Made by a program: the position numbers and the translations under genes
Shown: piece after piece, positions 45,835 through 57,087 of the stretch
How the letters are laid out: the number at the start of each line of letters is the position of its first letter
How positions within the stretch are numbered: the stretch's first letter is position 1
Notes under the pieces: model-generated
What the model was told of the DNA's origin: nothing
Databases searched by the model: none
The model's input: only the letters and a program-made list of their open reading frames with translations
Origin: Dichetophora obliterata
Lineage: Eukaryota > Arthropoda > Insecta > Diptera > Sciomyzidae
Reading direction: 5' to 3'
Length of the DNA: 64,000 bases
Assembly: GCA_963920525.1 (NCBI GenBank)
Contig: OY986438.1
Span: 120,216,220-120,280,219, forward strand

Positions 45835-46794
45835 AGCTGCTCGCACCTTCTTCCGGAGTCTGGTCAGCTCAGCGCTCCACCAAGGAGTATGTTTTGTTCT
45901 TGCCTTGTGCCCTGTTGGACAGCTAGATTCGTAGGCATTATATACTGCATTGTTTACTTGCTCTACATAGCATTCAAGTTCTAGGATGTTACTAATTCTA
46001 CTCCTAGCTTTTACGTTCTGTAGGTTTTCTTTCAGGTTGTTGGTGTATGTGTCCCAACTGGTATTTCTTGGGTTTCTTTTGGGTTCTGTCTCTTGACATT
46101 TCACCCCAAATCTAAACTCTATTATTCTATGGTCAGACATTGAAGGTTCCATTGATACCCTCCATTCCCTAATCATATCCCCCACATCTGGGCTTCCTAT
46201 GGTGAGATCTAAGACCTCTTCTCTAGCCCTAGTTACAAAGGTAGGTGTTACCCCCACATTGAAGAAGTCTAGATTACTACTTAAAAGAAATTCTAAAAGG
46301 TACTCACCTCTGGTGTTGACGTTGGTGCTTCCCCAAATTGTGTGGTGCGCGTTGGCGTCACAGCCGATGATTAGTGGAAGGTGCTCTTTCCTGCAATGCT
46401 CCACGAGTCTTTTTATCTCCGCTGGGGGAATGTTGACATCGTCCCCAGGAAAGTAAGCGGATGCGATCACTATGGCGCGGTGCTTGCCATCAGTTTCGAT
46501 GTGAGTCTCGATAACTGAAAGGTCCCGCGTCATAAATTCTGAAAGACAAATATAATTAATATTTTTCTGCATTAGAATACATGCTCTGGGATTGATTGTT
46601 CTCTGGTCCCAAGTTACCTGACCCTCTTTGCAGTAGAGGCCACTTACTTTTCCCCTGTAGCACCAGGGTTCTTGGATCAGCACGAAGCCCAGTTGTTCTG
46701 TGGTAAACCTCCGAGCAATAACTGCTGAAGCAGCTTTTGCATGGTGGAGGTTTACTTGGGCAAATTTCGTGCTGGTTACTGTGCCGATCGTCAT
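45784..46794 (-). CDS. LOA element ORF2, N-terminal part: AP-like endonuclease
   Basis: 336 residues from ATG at 46794. Motifs of the exonuclease/endonuclease/phosphatase fold: QVNLHHAK (13-20), IQEPW with the metal-binding Glu (40-44), ASAYFPG (111-117), GCDANAHH (144-151) and SDHRIIEF (220-227). This enzyme nicks the target for first-strand priming. Its frame and the downstream reverse transcriptase frame differ by one base: around 45832-45834 a T run on the coding strand is one short, turning the frame to an early stop. A sequencing error in this homopolymer would also explain it. The start ATG overlaps the ORF1 stop as ATGA. Confidence 0.93.
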   Translation of the reverse strand: MTIGTVTSTKFAQVNLHHAKAASAVIARRFTTEQLGFVLIQEPWCYRGKVSGLYCKEGQVTWDQRTINPRACILMQKNINYICLSEFMTRDLSVIETHIETDGKHRAIVIASAYFPGDDVNIPPAEIKRLVEHCRKEHLPLIIGCDANAHHTIWGSTNVNTRGEYLLEFLLSSNLDFFNVGVTPTFVTRAREEVLDLTIGSPDVGDMIREWRVSMEPSMSDHRIIEFRFGVKCQETEPKRNPRNTSWDTYTNNLKENLQNVKARSRISNILELECYVEQVNNAVYNAYESSCPTGHKARTKHTPWWSAELTRLRKKVRAALMPQSATENGTTTRRL

Positions 46795-48416
46795 AGCACT
46801 GGACTGCTGCCCCGGTCTTCTTCAGGCAGCGTTGCTACTACCTCAGTCGGAGGTTCGCTTTTACAACCATCAATCGTGAGAGCGGCGAGGTTCATGCCCT
46901 CTGCTTGATCTTCGATTGAAGGTGTTGCGGTGATGACCGAGACGGAGGCGAACTTCTCCGTAACAACTTCACCAGTTGGTTGTATTGGTGGCGTTGCGTC
47001 TTTTCCTTCATTTGGAGTCGCAGATGTGGCTTCTGTGGACGATACCACTGTTGACGTTACAGCTGTGGGCGCTGCAGCTGTGGATGTTGCTGCTTTGACC
47101 GGTTTGGTTGGTGGCGATTTTGTGCCCAACACCGGAATGGTTCCAAAGCGGAAGCTGATAGTGGAGCCCTTTGACTTGATAGTCTCAAGTGACTCCCTAT
47201 CTATCGAGAACGTGAGCATATGCCCACTTCCCTCATCCTTGGAGCTCAATATCTTCCAATACTTAGTATTGAGACCATCGTTCTGGGCGGCAATTAGTCC
47301 CATCGATCTATTGATCTCCGTGCTTGAACTTCTTGGCAAGAACATTCTAACGGTATGCCCTTTTGGGACCTCCTCCCCTAGGCAAGCCATAAGTTCTAGC
47401 CCTTTCCATTGCTCGAGCTTTGGTGCTGCTGCTCGCAGCCATTCTGCTGTTGAGGGATTCGAACAGTCGACCAGTAACATGCCCGGACGAAAGTGAATTC
47501 CCTCAAACTGTAGCTTGGTGGACCAGCTCTTCACTACTTCGCTCAATATGGCTTCTTCTAGCTCCGATAGCTCATCCGGACTTAGCATTTGCCGGGGGTA
47601 TTCTTTGGGCAGAACCGCTATTTGGATGCCCTTAGTTATGCTTGCATAGCTTTTTCTATTTTTCTGAGGTTCTGGCTCGGGTACCTTAGCCCCTGGCACT
47701 GACCTACTGTTGCTTCCAGGAGCTATTCTGGCCTTCTTGCTCTCTGGACGTTGAGGAGGCGTTATCTCGCTGCAGCTCCTCTTCGTTGCCTCTGGTACCG
47801 GTGCTTTACCCCGATGCTCTACCGCTCTTTCATGAGCTACTTCGGGTGCCATGCCCTGTTCCAGATAGCGCAGATACCATCTTACGCCTGCTCCACTAAG
47901 GCCGACTCTTAGTGGGTCGTCTAGCCCTCCTGGCTCCCCGCGCTGAGGGAGGTGGACACGGCGACGTCTACTGTGGAAGGGCTTGTGTTTTTGCCCTTCT
48001 TCTGATTCCCTTTTCTGTGCCGCATCCTTGGATGTTGACGCAGTTTCCGAGATTGGGATACTTTTTGGAGCCGACGTCGTATCATCCCGGTGTTCTTCCG
48101 GGGGAATTTTTACAGGATGTGATCTCCTGGGGCTCGCAGTTTTTCTTTGGTGGCTGGTACTAGGCCTTTGACCGCTGTGGATGGTATGCTCCACTCGATC
48201 TTTGCCGTACGGGTGCCTCCTCATCTGTGTGCTGCAGTGTCTGTGATCATTATGGATTCTATGCTCCACCTGATCATTGCTGCGTACAGTCCTATTGACT
48301 TGTGTTCTGGCTGGCGGAGGAGGATTTCTCCTAGGTTTGGTGCCTTGCCGTTGACCTTCCTCTTGGAATCTCTGTTCCATGAGGTCTGCTGCTCTGCTTG
48401 CGGTGACTCCCCGCAA
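46791..48416 (-). CDS. LOA element ORF1 (Gag-like, DUF4780-type)
   Basis: About 530-541 residues. The N-terminal half is rich in Arg, Pro, His and Ser (basic, likely RNA-binding). Residues from roughly 265 to 440 form a folded region (LSELEEAIL, FEGIHFRPGMLLVDC, WLRAAAPKLEQW, VRMFLPRSS, WKILSS) that I recognise as the DUF4780 domain found in LOA-type ORF1 proteins. An Ala/Thr-rich tail follows. No CCHC knuckles are seen. The first ATG in this frame is MEQRFQEEG, 12 codons inside. A better start may be the ATG at 48456-48454, which lies in another frame joined through a run of nine A residues. The stop overlaps the ORF2 ATG (ATGA), suggesting termination-reinitiation. Confidence 0.88.
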   Translation of the reverse strand: MRGVTASRAADLMEQRFQEEGQRQGTKPRRNPPPPARTQVNRTVRSNDQVEHRIHNDHRHCSTQMRRHPYGKDRVEHTIHSGQRPSTSHQRKTASPRRSHPVKIPPEEHRDDTTSAPKSIPISETASTSKDAAQKRESEEGQKHKPFHSRRRRVHLPQRGEPGGLDDPLRVGLSGAGVRWYLRYLEQGMAPEVAHERAVEHRGKAPVPEATKRSCSEITPPQRPESKKARIAPGSNSRSVPGAKVPEPEPQKNRKSYASITKGIQIAVLPKEYPRQMLSPDELSELEEAILSEVVKSWSTKLQFEGIHFRPGMLLVDCSNPSTAEWLRAAAPKLEQWKGLELMACLGEEVPKGHTVRMFLPRSSSTEINRSMGLIAAQNDGLNTKYWKILSSKDEGSGHMLTFSIDRESLETIKSKGSTISFRFGTIPVLGTKSPPTKPVKAATSTAAAPTAVTSTVVSSTEATSATPNEGKDATPPIQPTGEVVTEKFASVSVITATPSIEDQAEGMNLAALTIDGCKSEPPTEVVATLPEEDRGSSPVL

Positions 48417-48780
48417 GTCTTCCTGTTTGTTGTGTTTTGTTTTTTTTTGTGCTCATATTTAAGATTCGACCGGTAGCTCGTGTCCGAGGACAAAAGCGTC
48501 GCAGTCTATGTTTTATGGCTGGGAAAGGGTGGTCAACCATGCCAGAGCCCGCATACCATGGTAAGGCCACAGTTACTTCATGAGGCGGCCTGTTATCATG
48601 AAGGCTCCGTTCCAATACAGTCGGTATACCCCCTGACTGCAAACCATCCAATGGGCACGGTGCGCATGACACCCTGGATTAGGGGGGAGTAACTTTTAGT
48701 TGTCGCTTCACAAAAGATGCAGGCTCTGCTGAGCTGTAGGGTTATGCCCTACAGGGAGGAACTACTCCAACCGGCAGTAT
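48417..48780 (-). promoter_or_regulatory. LOA element 5' UTR
   Basis: Starts ATACTGCCGGTTGGAGTAG at 48780. GC-rich and stable-looking, with CTGTAGGGCATAACCCTACAG forming a perfect hairpin arm pair (about 48735-48755). Internal promoters in the 5' UTR are the rule for this group. A competing 113-codon frame at 48331-48672 overlaps it and partly contains the alternative ORF1 start. Confidence 0.7.
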
Positions 48781-48880
48781 TTAAATAAAAGCTTATTTAA
48801 ATAAACTTTTTTTTAATTTTTATTTATTTAGTTTCAGTTCAGCTCGGCTCAGCAAAAAGGGTTCACTATGAACCCTGCCA

Positions 48881-49054
48881 AGGTTCATTTATAAGGTTGT
48901 ACCACTTGAGAGAAATGCACTCTTTTTCCGCCTTTGTTTGAACTGTCACTGTGATTTTCTTTGTTCTAAGCATTTATTTTCTTTATCTCTTTTCATCTAT
49001 TCTGGCAGTTCGACTGAGCTCGCTCTCAAGTGCTACAACCCTATAAATGAGCCT
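48881..49054. mobile_element. 174-bp MITE with 32-bp inverted repeats
   Basis: Left arm AGGTTCATTTATAAGGTTG then TACCACTTGAGAG; right arm CTCTCAAGTGCTACAACC then CTATAAATGAGCCT. The arms pair over 32 bp with three mismatches. No clear target duplication. Just upstream GGGTTCACTATGAACCC (48859-48875) is another small palindrome. Confidence 0.75.
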
Positions 49055-51313
49055 ATTTTTTCACTAAATGTGAGATTGTAACCGCTGCATATGAGATCGA
49101 TCAGTGATTATTTAGTTTTGTTAACGAAGAACATAATAAGCAGTGTAGGTATGAACAAATTTTAAGAATAAGTTTTTTTTAAATTTTGGACAATTATTTT
49201 AACCCCTTATCAGGCCTTAACCTTAACACAAACAGCTGACATTTGCAGTTTGACAGCGTACAGATTTCGCAGGCTTATTTAAGACACACCATGATAGAAT
49301 GAGTTGAAGGTAGTATTAATCGAGCTGAAACAGCTGTTCAGCGTGGGCATATAGTGTCAAAATGAGGTGATGACATTTAACAATGTTGTTTTTCTTAATT
49401 AAAAAAGGGATTTTTCTTAAAAGGGAAATAATAATATTTAAAACGGCACAATTTTCGGAACATTTAACCTTTAGCAAAAATGGTCTTTTTTATTTTTATT
49501 TTTTTCAAAATGTGTATTTGGAGCTAAAAAAGTAGTAGTGAAAAAATTAAGGGCCGCTCTCAAGTCGTTCAGAAATTATATGGGTCCAAAGTTAGAAAAA
49601 TGCCCTCAAAAACATGTGATTTTTTAAATTTGTGATTTAAAATTGTTGTCCTTGAAATGATCCCAAATTGATGTAAAATCGAAGTTTTTACAATAAATAA
49701 GTTTAGTGTATAAATAGCATTGTGAATATAATGATAGCAATATGACGCCAAAATGCTTGCTTTGAAAAATCCCTTGTTATTTTTGTTTCGGTGTACATCA
49801 CTTGTTTTTGACATCTTATGCCCACAGCTTGGCAGCGCAGTCGCTATTAATAATACCTGGTCATTGTATCATGAGACACACGAGACACATTCAGTGCGTA
49901 AAATGTTACGAACTTCGTATCTCGATGTTCTTATAAAAAATGACGTTTCGTAAGTTTTTACGAAATACGAGCTTACGAAGCAGTTACGAATTGACTTGAA
50001 TCGCACTATTATTATTATTATCTTCATCACTTGAAATTATGTTTTCCGAAAAATAAACACTTGCCCATAAGAGAGGAGTAAGGGTTTCAGCGTAAAAACT
50101 CGTTTTTTGTGAATTATTTTTTAGAAATATGGATAGAGCAAATTCCTTATGAGGTATCAGTTTAGTAATATTCATTAAATATTTAATGAAAAATTATCGG
50201 CAAACAACCCGATGACGAAGTTTTTCTTCGTCGTCTTTGTAAAAAGACGATTTGCTGTGTTCACTGTATCTCAGCTGGAAATTATCTGAAAGCAAAGGCC
50301 ATTAAAATTTAATCGAATTAGCATCAAATCCTCCCCCTAAAGTTCTCTGATTATAATTTATTTCATTTGTAAATTTTTAGTGGTCATTTTAAGTGAAAAC
50401 TTCCTTAATTTAAAAAAAATTCTAAAATTTATCGTTGAGGGAAGGTATTTTATATGTAGAAAGTGTGTATGTACTAAGTTTCAAATGAATAAATAATGTA
50501 GTTATTAAATTGCAGTGGACATGGACTTTTAAAAAGAGGTTTTGAGAAAAAGCTTTTAAAATAGTTCTCTTTCGGAGCTACAGTGTTAGAGGAGAGATGA
50601 CTAATTACTCAATAACTTCGAGAGTTTTGCTCAGATTTACTTTAAATTTCGGGAGTATATTTTTCAGATGTTAAACTATAAGAAAAATAAATAAAAATAA
50701 AACCATTTTTCAAAAGTGCAAACTCCTACCTCTCCCTTAAAAGAGTAAAAACAATTTTCTAGTAATATAAATACATGGTGGTGCAATACTAGGTGGTGGA
50801 CGAAACTCAAATAAAATTTTCTTGGTTGCAATAAATGGTTGCACAAAAAATTAATTTTTTCAACGTTTTTGTGGAGCAACAGGATTTTAACTGCGTATTA
50901 TGAAGGCACACCCCATCTATTTCTGCCATTCGAATCTTTAAGCTCGATTTCCCAAAATATATAAAAATGCACATTAGCATTTTTGGCAAGAAGGACCCGA
51001 TATATTATTGATCAGCATCACGATTACAGCCTTAGTTTTACAGATATCGTTTAAATTCGAGATATAAGCTTTAACGTAAAAAAATATATATGAGACAAGT
51101 GCAAGGATGAATCAAATTGGATGAAAACCATGGCTACTTAACATTCAAAGAGACTTCAAAAGTCCCAAAATATATGTAATGACTTGAAATGTACACATAA
51201 ACTTTGATTTTTGATATGCACTTACACTGGGCTTGAAAGACCGACAGGTTGCATCTGTAATGCAACTATAAAGTTCTACATATAACTTTGTTGCACTATT
51301 AAAATAATAATAA
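49055..51313. other. No gene seen; one dispersed repeat copy
   Basis: GGGCCGCTCTCAAGTCGTTC near 49551 belongs with similar sequences near 20205 and 31888. 49900-49995 has a cluster of TTACGAA and its complement. No coding region supported. Confidence 0.5.
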
Positions 51314-51315
51314 TA

Positions 51316-52758
51316 CAGGGTGTCCCAGACTTAGAAAACAATAATGCGGGGGGTGCTTCCTCGTGATGAGACGAGCACAATATCGTATGGGTGGGGGTGG
51401 TCGCGAATCCCTCAACTATGTAGATAGGAGGGAAAAATAAAAATAATAGGTGTCATTACGTTTTAATCCATAAGCAACATATCACCACACCGATTACCAA
51501 ACTTAATAATTTTTTGAAAGGGATATTAAATTTCCTTTTCAATATAACCACAAAGTCTTGCCATAAAGTTACAACTAAAAAGTTATGAGCACTTTCTTAA
51601 AAAATTTAAATTAAAAGGCAATTTTCTCAAGAAAAAATCAGCATTTTTAATTATTTTTTATGACGTTGTTCTTTTCCTTGGTAAATTGTTTATTAATTCG
51701 CCTTACATTTTTTTATTCTCAGAGCAGCTATTATTTCTTCTTTTCACTTTTTCCTCTCACAAGAGTTTGAAATGCAAGCACTGCGACTTCGCTTACTTTG
51801 ATTACGATAACTAGTAAAACAGTTTTTTTAGATTTAACGGAAATTTAAAAAAAAAGTTTATTTGGTTGCTAATTTTCATTACTGAGTGCTTGATATGCCT
51901 GAATCGATACAGTCTTTCACCGATCGTAGAGTCATAATGCTCTCCTACTCAGAGTACGCAGATATTGTTTTTGTGTTACGGTTTTGCAAATGCAGTGCAA
52001 TCCAGGCCAGAAGAGAATACTAGGCTCGGTTTCCCAACAGGCAACTTTCCTCAGTTAGAGTTTTTAATGACACATTTAATAGGTTAAGAACCAGCGGTTC
52101 TGTCCATCGAATAAGAGGAGGGCTTGGCCCTGGTAATCGGCTTGCACAGGTTTATGACGAAAAAGAACGAATAGTGCACAATGATCCCACTATTGGTATG
52201 CGTAGGATTAAAAGCTGAGTTCCAGCATCGAAATCCCATGTTCACCGGGTGCTGCATCGTGAGCGTTTGCATCCTTATCATTATACGTTGGTCCAGGAGC
52301 CGAGGTTATATCCGAAACTCGTTTTTTTACGATTGATCTGAGAATAAAACAATTCAAAGCGGATTAGTAGAGAATTGACCAAGGAAAAATATAACGTCAT
52401 AAAAAAAAATTAAAATTTTGGTTATTTTTCGAGAAAATTGGCTTTAAATTTGAATTTTTTAAAAATACTTTTTTTTTCTTTAGGTGCTCATAACTTTTTT
52501 AGTTGTGACTTTATGGCAAAACTGTTTGCTTATATTATATCGTTAAATTCAATTTCCTTTTCAAATGTTATTAAGTTTGGTAATCGGTGTGGAGGTATGT
52601 TACTTATGGATTAAAACGTAATGACACCTATTATTTTTGTTTTTTCTCCAAAACCCCCCGGGGGCATTTGCGACCACCCCCACCCATACGATTTTTTGCT
52701 CGTCTCATCACGAGGAACCACCCCCCTCATAATTGTTTTCTTAGTCTGGGACACCCTG
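51316..52758. mobile_element. Mariner-like element with inverted arms of about 410 bp
   Basis: Ends are CAGGGTGTCCCAGAC and GTCTGGGACACCCTG, exact inverted repeats with TA outside both (51314-51315, 52759-52760). Homology between the halves continues far inward: GATGAGACGAGC, CATACGAT, GTGTCATTACGTTTTAATCC, CACACCGATTACCAAACTTA and GACGTTATTTTTCCTTGGT-like sequence appear inverted on the other side to about 51727 and 52340. The middle 600 bp encodes a decayed N-terminal transposase piece. The C-terminal DDE part is gone, so it is non-autonomous. Confidence 0.9.
51937..52340 (+). pseudogene. DUF4817-type mariner transposase N-terminal fragment
   Basis: The plus strand encodes YSEYADIVFVLRFCKCSAI, a stop, then ARFPNRQLSSVRVFNDTFNR, LRTSGSVHRI, ERIVHNDPTIGMRRIKS, a second stop, and HRVLHRERLHPYHYTLVQEP. 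This is the helix-turn-helix region (DUF4817 plus a second HTH) of a widespread insect mariner-like family. The catalytic domain that should follow is replaced by the right inverted arm. Confidence 0.85.
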
Positions 52759-52760
52759 TA

Positions 52761-55513
52761 TATAGTGTTTTAAGTTTTTTAAAGTATTCAAATTTTAAGT
52801 TAACAGTTGATTATACATATAACTTTCTTGTACTGTCAATAGATCTCTTGTATCTCATTGTACTGATTAATACCAAATAAGTATTAAAAAAAATTCGAAG
52901 AAAGCAGAAAACGGGATTCTATTCCTTATCAGGTTTTATTGAAAAATCCTTTTGAATTGAAATCCTAGATGATTCTGTTTCAAAAAATATGCAAATTTGT
53001 GAGTGTATAAAATAGATATCTCCGTACCATCCAATGAGAAAAATTTCACGGCGATCTTTTTTAAGTGGTATCTCCTGTGGGGCAGTCCATCTTGTGGGCC
53101 AGCATAACAGAACTTTGCAAAAGTACATAGAAACATATATAATTTTTTATCTTTAGATGAAATTATTTATATAAATGACTTTTTATGAGTGCTTGGAAAA
53201 AATATAACCACTGCTTTCCTTAATCTAATCAAAAAAGATCGATCTGGGATTAAGTTTATTAAATATTTCCAATTTTATAAAATGATACCATTAATATCAA
53301 CATCCATGTTCTTTCCATCGTTATCCGCGACGTTTTACAATTTGTAATAACCTTTGGAAGTTAAAAATTTGTAATAACCTTTCTTGCATTACGTTAGATT
53401 TTTCATGTATAATTTGAAGCATAAGAATTTTTTCCTCAAAAAATGTTGCTCTAAATTTAGAACCTGACGTATTTAATTATATAACATACATTCATTATTG
53501 ACACTTCTTTGTTTTAATAAAGTTGTAATAATTTGATTTTGTTTCTTTTCGGATAATTTTTCAACAAAACTCAAAGCGGTTGCAAGAGCACTAGATGAAG
53601 AAGGACCATGCTAAATACTCTTGCCAATTTTTTGAAAACAAGAACTTCAAATGTCAATCACCGTTTTTGAACCGATCTTCTTTTGCTCGCATAGTGAGTG
53701 TTGCACATCTGCATAGGCTATACAAAAAGTAAAAAATTTGCATATTTCCGAAACGGGATCAGCTAGGATCTCAATTTATACGGATTTTTCCCAAATTTTT
53801 TATTCTTACTTTATTGTCATCATAACAATATTCAATCTTTCTCAAAGTCCCAAACGTTTAATATCCCAGAAATCTTTGTAATACAAAGTCAAAATGTGTT
53901 ATTAGTAATGATGACTTCATCAGATCAATATCAGTGCTATCTATAGTGATAGCAATACTCACGTCTATCGCTATAAATGTTAAAAGTGTTCCATAAAAAT
54001 GAATTTTGTCGTTTTTTAAGAGAAATTACTTTCAATATTTTCTTTCACAACTCTATATTGTTGTTTTTTATCGTAGTTGATATGAAATAGTTATGAAATA
54101 TAAAGAATGCTGACAATGGCAGCTCATCTGCCGAAAATTATGAAAAAATTTTGCAAGTTGTATCCTCTTTTTCAGTTTTTTGGTTTTATTCGCTGATATG
54201 TAAGTTACAAAAGGCTTTATTTATGTGAACACACATTCACACTTGTATAGATAGATACCCACTCAGAGCTACAAACATACATATATCAATACAAAATGTA
54301 AATTGCGAAACGAGCGCACATCAAAATATGCAAATTGGAATTTCAGTTGAAAATATAGCATTCCTTATAGCAGCAGCCACCCGGCACACATCCCGTTACC
54401 ACCAACATCACAGTTAAACCCCACCCCCCCCCTCCTGTCCACCCGGCACATCGAGTGTCTTGATTGCTCCTTGCCGCACACATCAACAGCCGCTGCTGTT
54501 GAACCCTCTGCCAGAGTGACTGTCGAAAATCAGCATATCCAGCGTATCCTGCAGCATCAGCCATTATTTTCTCTATTTTATTATCGTCCTGCTTTTGGTG
54601 TTCGCAACTGTATATCACTTTTGCACATTTTCTCATTCTCATACATTTTATCGACATTCATTTTTATTTTCTTTTTTTCCGTTTTCTTTTTCTTTGCAGG
54701 AGAAATTCGCCACGCGAAATTTATCCTTGTTTTTCGACCAATGCGCATGTGCTGCTTGTACGAAGGACACGCATAAAGAAGAAATGCCAAAAATGGATAT
54801 AGAAGGCATCCTTTTTCGACACAAGTCAAATGGGCGATTGACTGCTCACACACTCGCACACACACACCTACTCAAACATGGCAAGTTCCCTTCATTTCAG
54901 TTATAATTGCCAGTGGAACATCGTGGAAATAGAACGACGCAAATGAAATGAGTAAAAATTAACAGCATAAAATTTGTGAAAACAATGAGGACTTTGCAGG
55001 ACCGATGCAGCGCTAAAAAGCAAGCTACAGTTGATGACGATAGCGAATTTAGCATTAATGACGCAACTCTGCCACAGTGAGGTAGTCCAGTTAATTGTGA
55101 ACCTTCAATTAGAAGGGGGGCCATTCAGACATAAAACGAAAACAAAAAATCGATTTTTATGACGTCATCGAAATGAAAGACAGCCACACCTGCTGTTGAA
55201 GAGCATGTGAAGGATTCGTATCGGAAGTTTAACTAAGTTTTGTGGAGCAGCAGAGTTATCAATTTAGAGGCAGTAGTGGAACCAGCACTTATTTTATGTC
55301 GTCTATTAATGTTTAAGTTGACGTTAAAATATGTCTATCAATTAATGCGGCACGAAAATCTATTTTCGTTAATTTCAACTTTTTTCACTTAATTGTAGTT
55401 TGATGAATCCTCTGATAGCAATTGTTTTACCATTTTACCAAACTCTTTAGAGCAAAATATTTGAAAAGATTTATACATAGCTCAGAATCAAAAATTACTC
55501 TATATCTATATTC
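52761..55513. other. No gene confirmed; possible unique or regulatory DNA at 54200-55280
   Basis: TTTGTAATAACCTTT is repeated at 53341 and 53367. 54200-55280 has more balanced composition, C-rich and CA-rich tracts (near 54420 and 54850), TTTTCTTTTTCTTTGCAG (a strong acceptor-like sequence ending 54700) and TGACGTCA at 55160-55167. It may be part of a host gene, but no exon could be supported. Confidence 0.45.
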
Positions 55514-57087
55514 CACGCCAAATTGGACGGTTTTAAAAAATTTTATTTTTGATTTCCGCCATTTTTTGATATCTTTGAGTACTCATCGAAAAACCCTCCC
55601 TCCTAAGTTTTGGGATTTTTTTGATTAGCCGTTAAAAAGATATAGAATTTTCAAAAAAAAACAGCTCTTGTAGTTTTTTGCCCGCAACTTTTTTAAAACT
55701 CATTTAAATGAAAATTATCATTTACCATAAAAGTTTAGTTTTTCAATTTAATTTTCGGAAAAATTCTAAAAAAATTTAAATTGTATTAATATGTAATTTT
55801 TGATTTTTAAAATTTAGATTGCATTTTCTAAAGTGATTGCATATTTTGATTTTCTTCAAAATTGTTTACAGAAACTGCTATTAATTCCATCACTTTTAAG
55901 ACCGGTCTGGTCGTGGGCCTTCGATAACTACTATTTTTCGATTTTTGAAAATGAAAAAATAAAAATTTTTATTGTATTAAATTTTGTGTATTTCTCTCTT
56001 TTGATAAATTTTTGTGTATACTGTTTTTTATGGCTGTTTTTTACTGTAGGGTTAATAAAATTGTATATTTTCGAATATTTTTTTTTAAATCAATTTCAAA
56101 ATCTTGAAAATAAATGTAAATTAGTTGTGCCATTAAAAAATAAAATGCTCCTTTTTTGTTTTTAGTACAAAAGCAACATTGCTTATTGTCATTTCCTCTG
56201 TTTGACATTATATTCCAAATCTCAATTTTCATTGTTCTTCTCACTCAAGTAAATTAAATTATTAATTGCGTATTTATCTATCTGAGGAGTATTTAATAAA
56301 GGCATTGCTTGGTTAAAATACACAAAATTTATTGGTTGACATTTAGTAGTAAACAAGGAATATTTATTCGGGTACTATAAATAAACTGTCTGTCATGGGA
56401 GTATAATGTCAAACAGAGGAAATGACAATAAGCAATGTTGCTTTTGTACTAAAAACAAAAAAAGAACATTTTATTTTTTAATGGCACATTTAATTTACAT
56501 TTATTTTCAAGATTTTGGAATTGTTTTAAAGAAAATATTTCAAAATATACAATTTTAATAACCCTACAGTAAAAAAGTAGCATACACAAAAATTTATCAA
56601 GAGAAAAATGCACAACAATTAATAAAATAAATTTTTTTTTTTAATTTTCAAAAATCGAAAAAATAGTAGTTATCTAAGGCCCACGACCAGACTGGTCTTA
56701 AAAGTTGTGGAGTTAGTAGTAGCTTGCTGTTAAAAATTTTGAAGAAAATCAAAATATGCAATCACTTTAGAAAACGCAATCTAAATTTTAAAAATCGAAA
56801 CATACGTAGTAATACACTTTAAGAAATATTTTAGAATTTTTTTTCGAAAATTAAATTGAAAAACTAAACTTTTATGTTAAGTGATAATTTTCATTTAAAT
56901 GAGTTTTAAAAAGTTGCCGGCAAAAAACCACAAAAGAGCTGTTTTTTGAAAATTCGATATCTTTGGAACAGATGATCAAAAAAATCCCATAATTTAGGAG
57001 GGAGGGTTTTTGCAATGAGTACGCAAAGATATTAAAAAATGGCGAAAATCAAAAATAAAAATTTTTAAAACCGTCCGATTTGGCGTG
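55514..57087. repeat. 1.57-kb palindrome, arms about 700 bp
   Basis: The left arm (55514-56214) and right arm (56398-57087) are inverted copies. The outer ends CACGCCAAATTGGACGGTTTT and AAAACCGTCCGATTTGGCGTG pair; the inner ends TTGTCATTTCCTCTGTTTGAC and GTCAAACAGAGGAAATGACAA pair exactly. Between them AAAACCCTCCCTCCTAA, AACTTTT.., GGTCGTGGGCCT and others also match. Differences are scattered, roughly 10 percent by eye with a few indels. The spacer is about 183 bp. No protein frame. A foldback transposon or a genomic inverted duplication. Confidence 0.88.

Larger units (their letters stand above)
43052..48780 (-). mobile_element. Full-length LOA-clade non-LTR retrotransposon (5.7 kb)
   Basis: Both ends are flanked by the 15-bp sequence TTAAATAAAAGCTTA (43037-43051 and 48781-48795), a target duplication. 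On the minus strand: a 5' UTR from 48780, ORF1, ORF2 (endonuclease, reverse transcriptase, RNase H, C-terminal zinc-finger-like motif) and a 3' end made of ACATTA repeats instead of poly(A). ORF1 with a DUF4780-like domain, RNase H and a simple-repeat tail fit the LOA clade known from flies. The element is complete but has one frameshift in ORF2. Confidence 0.95.

Noticed and set aside
46930..47496. 188-codon plus-strand frame
   Set aside because: It lies antisense to the real LOA ORF1 and shows no domain.
54471..54906. Exon preceded by a strong acceptor near 54700
   Set aside because: The acceptor-like tract is good, but the peptide after it has no recognisable motif and no donor or downstream exon was found.
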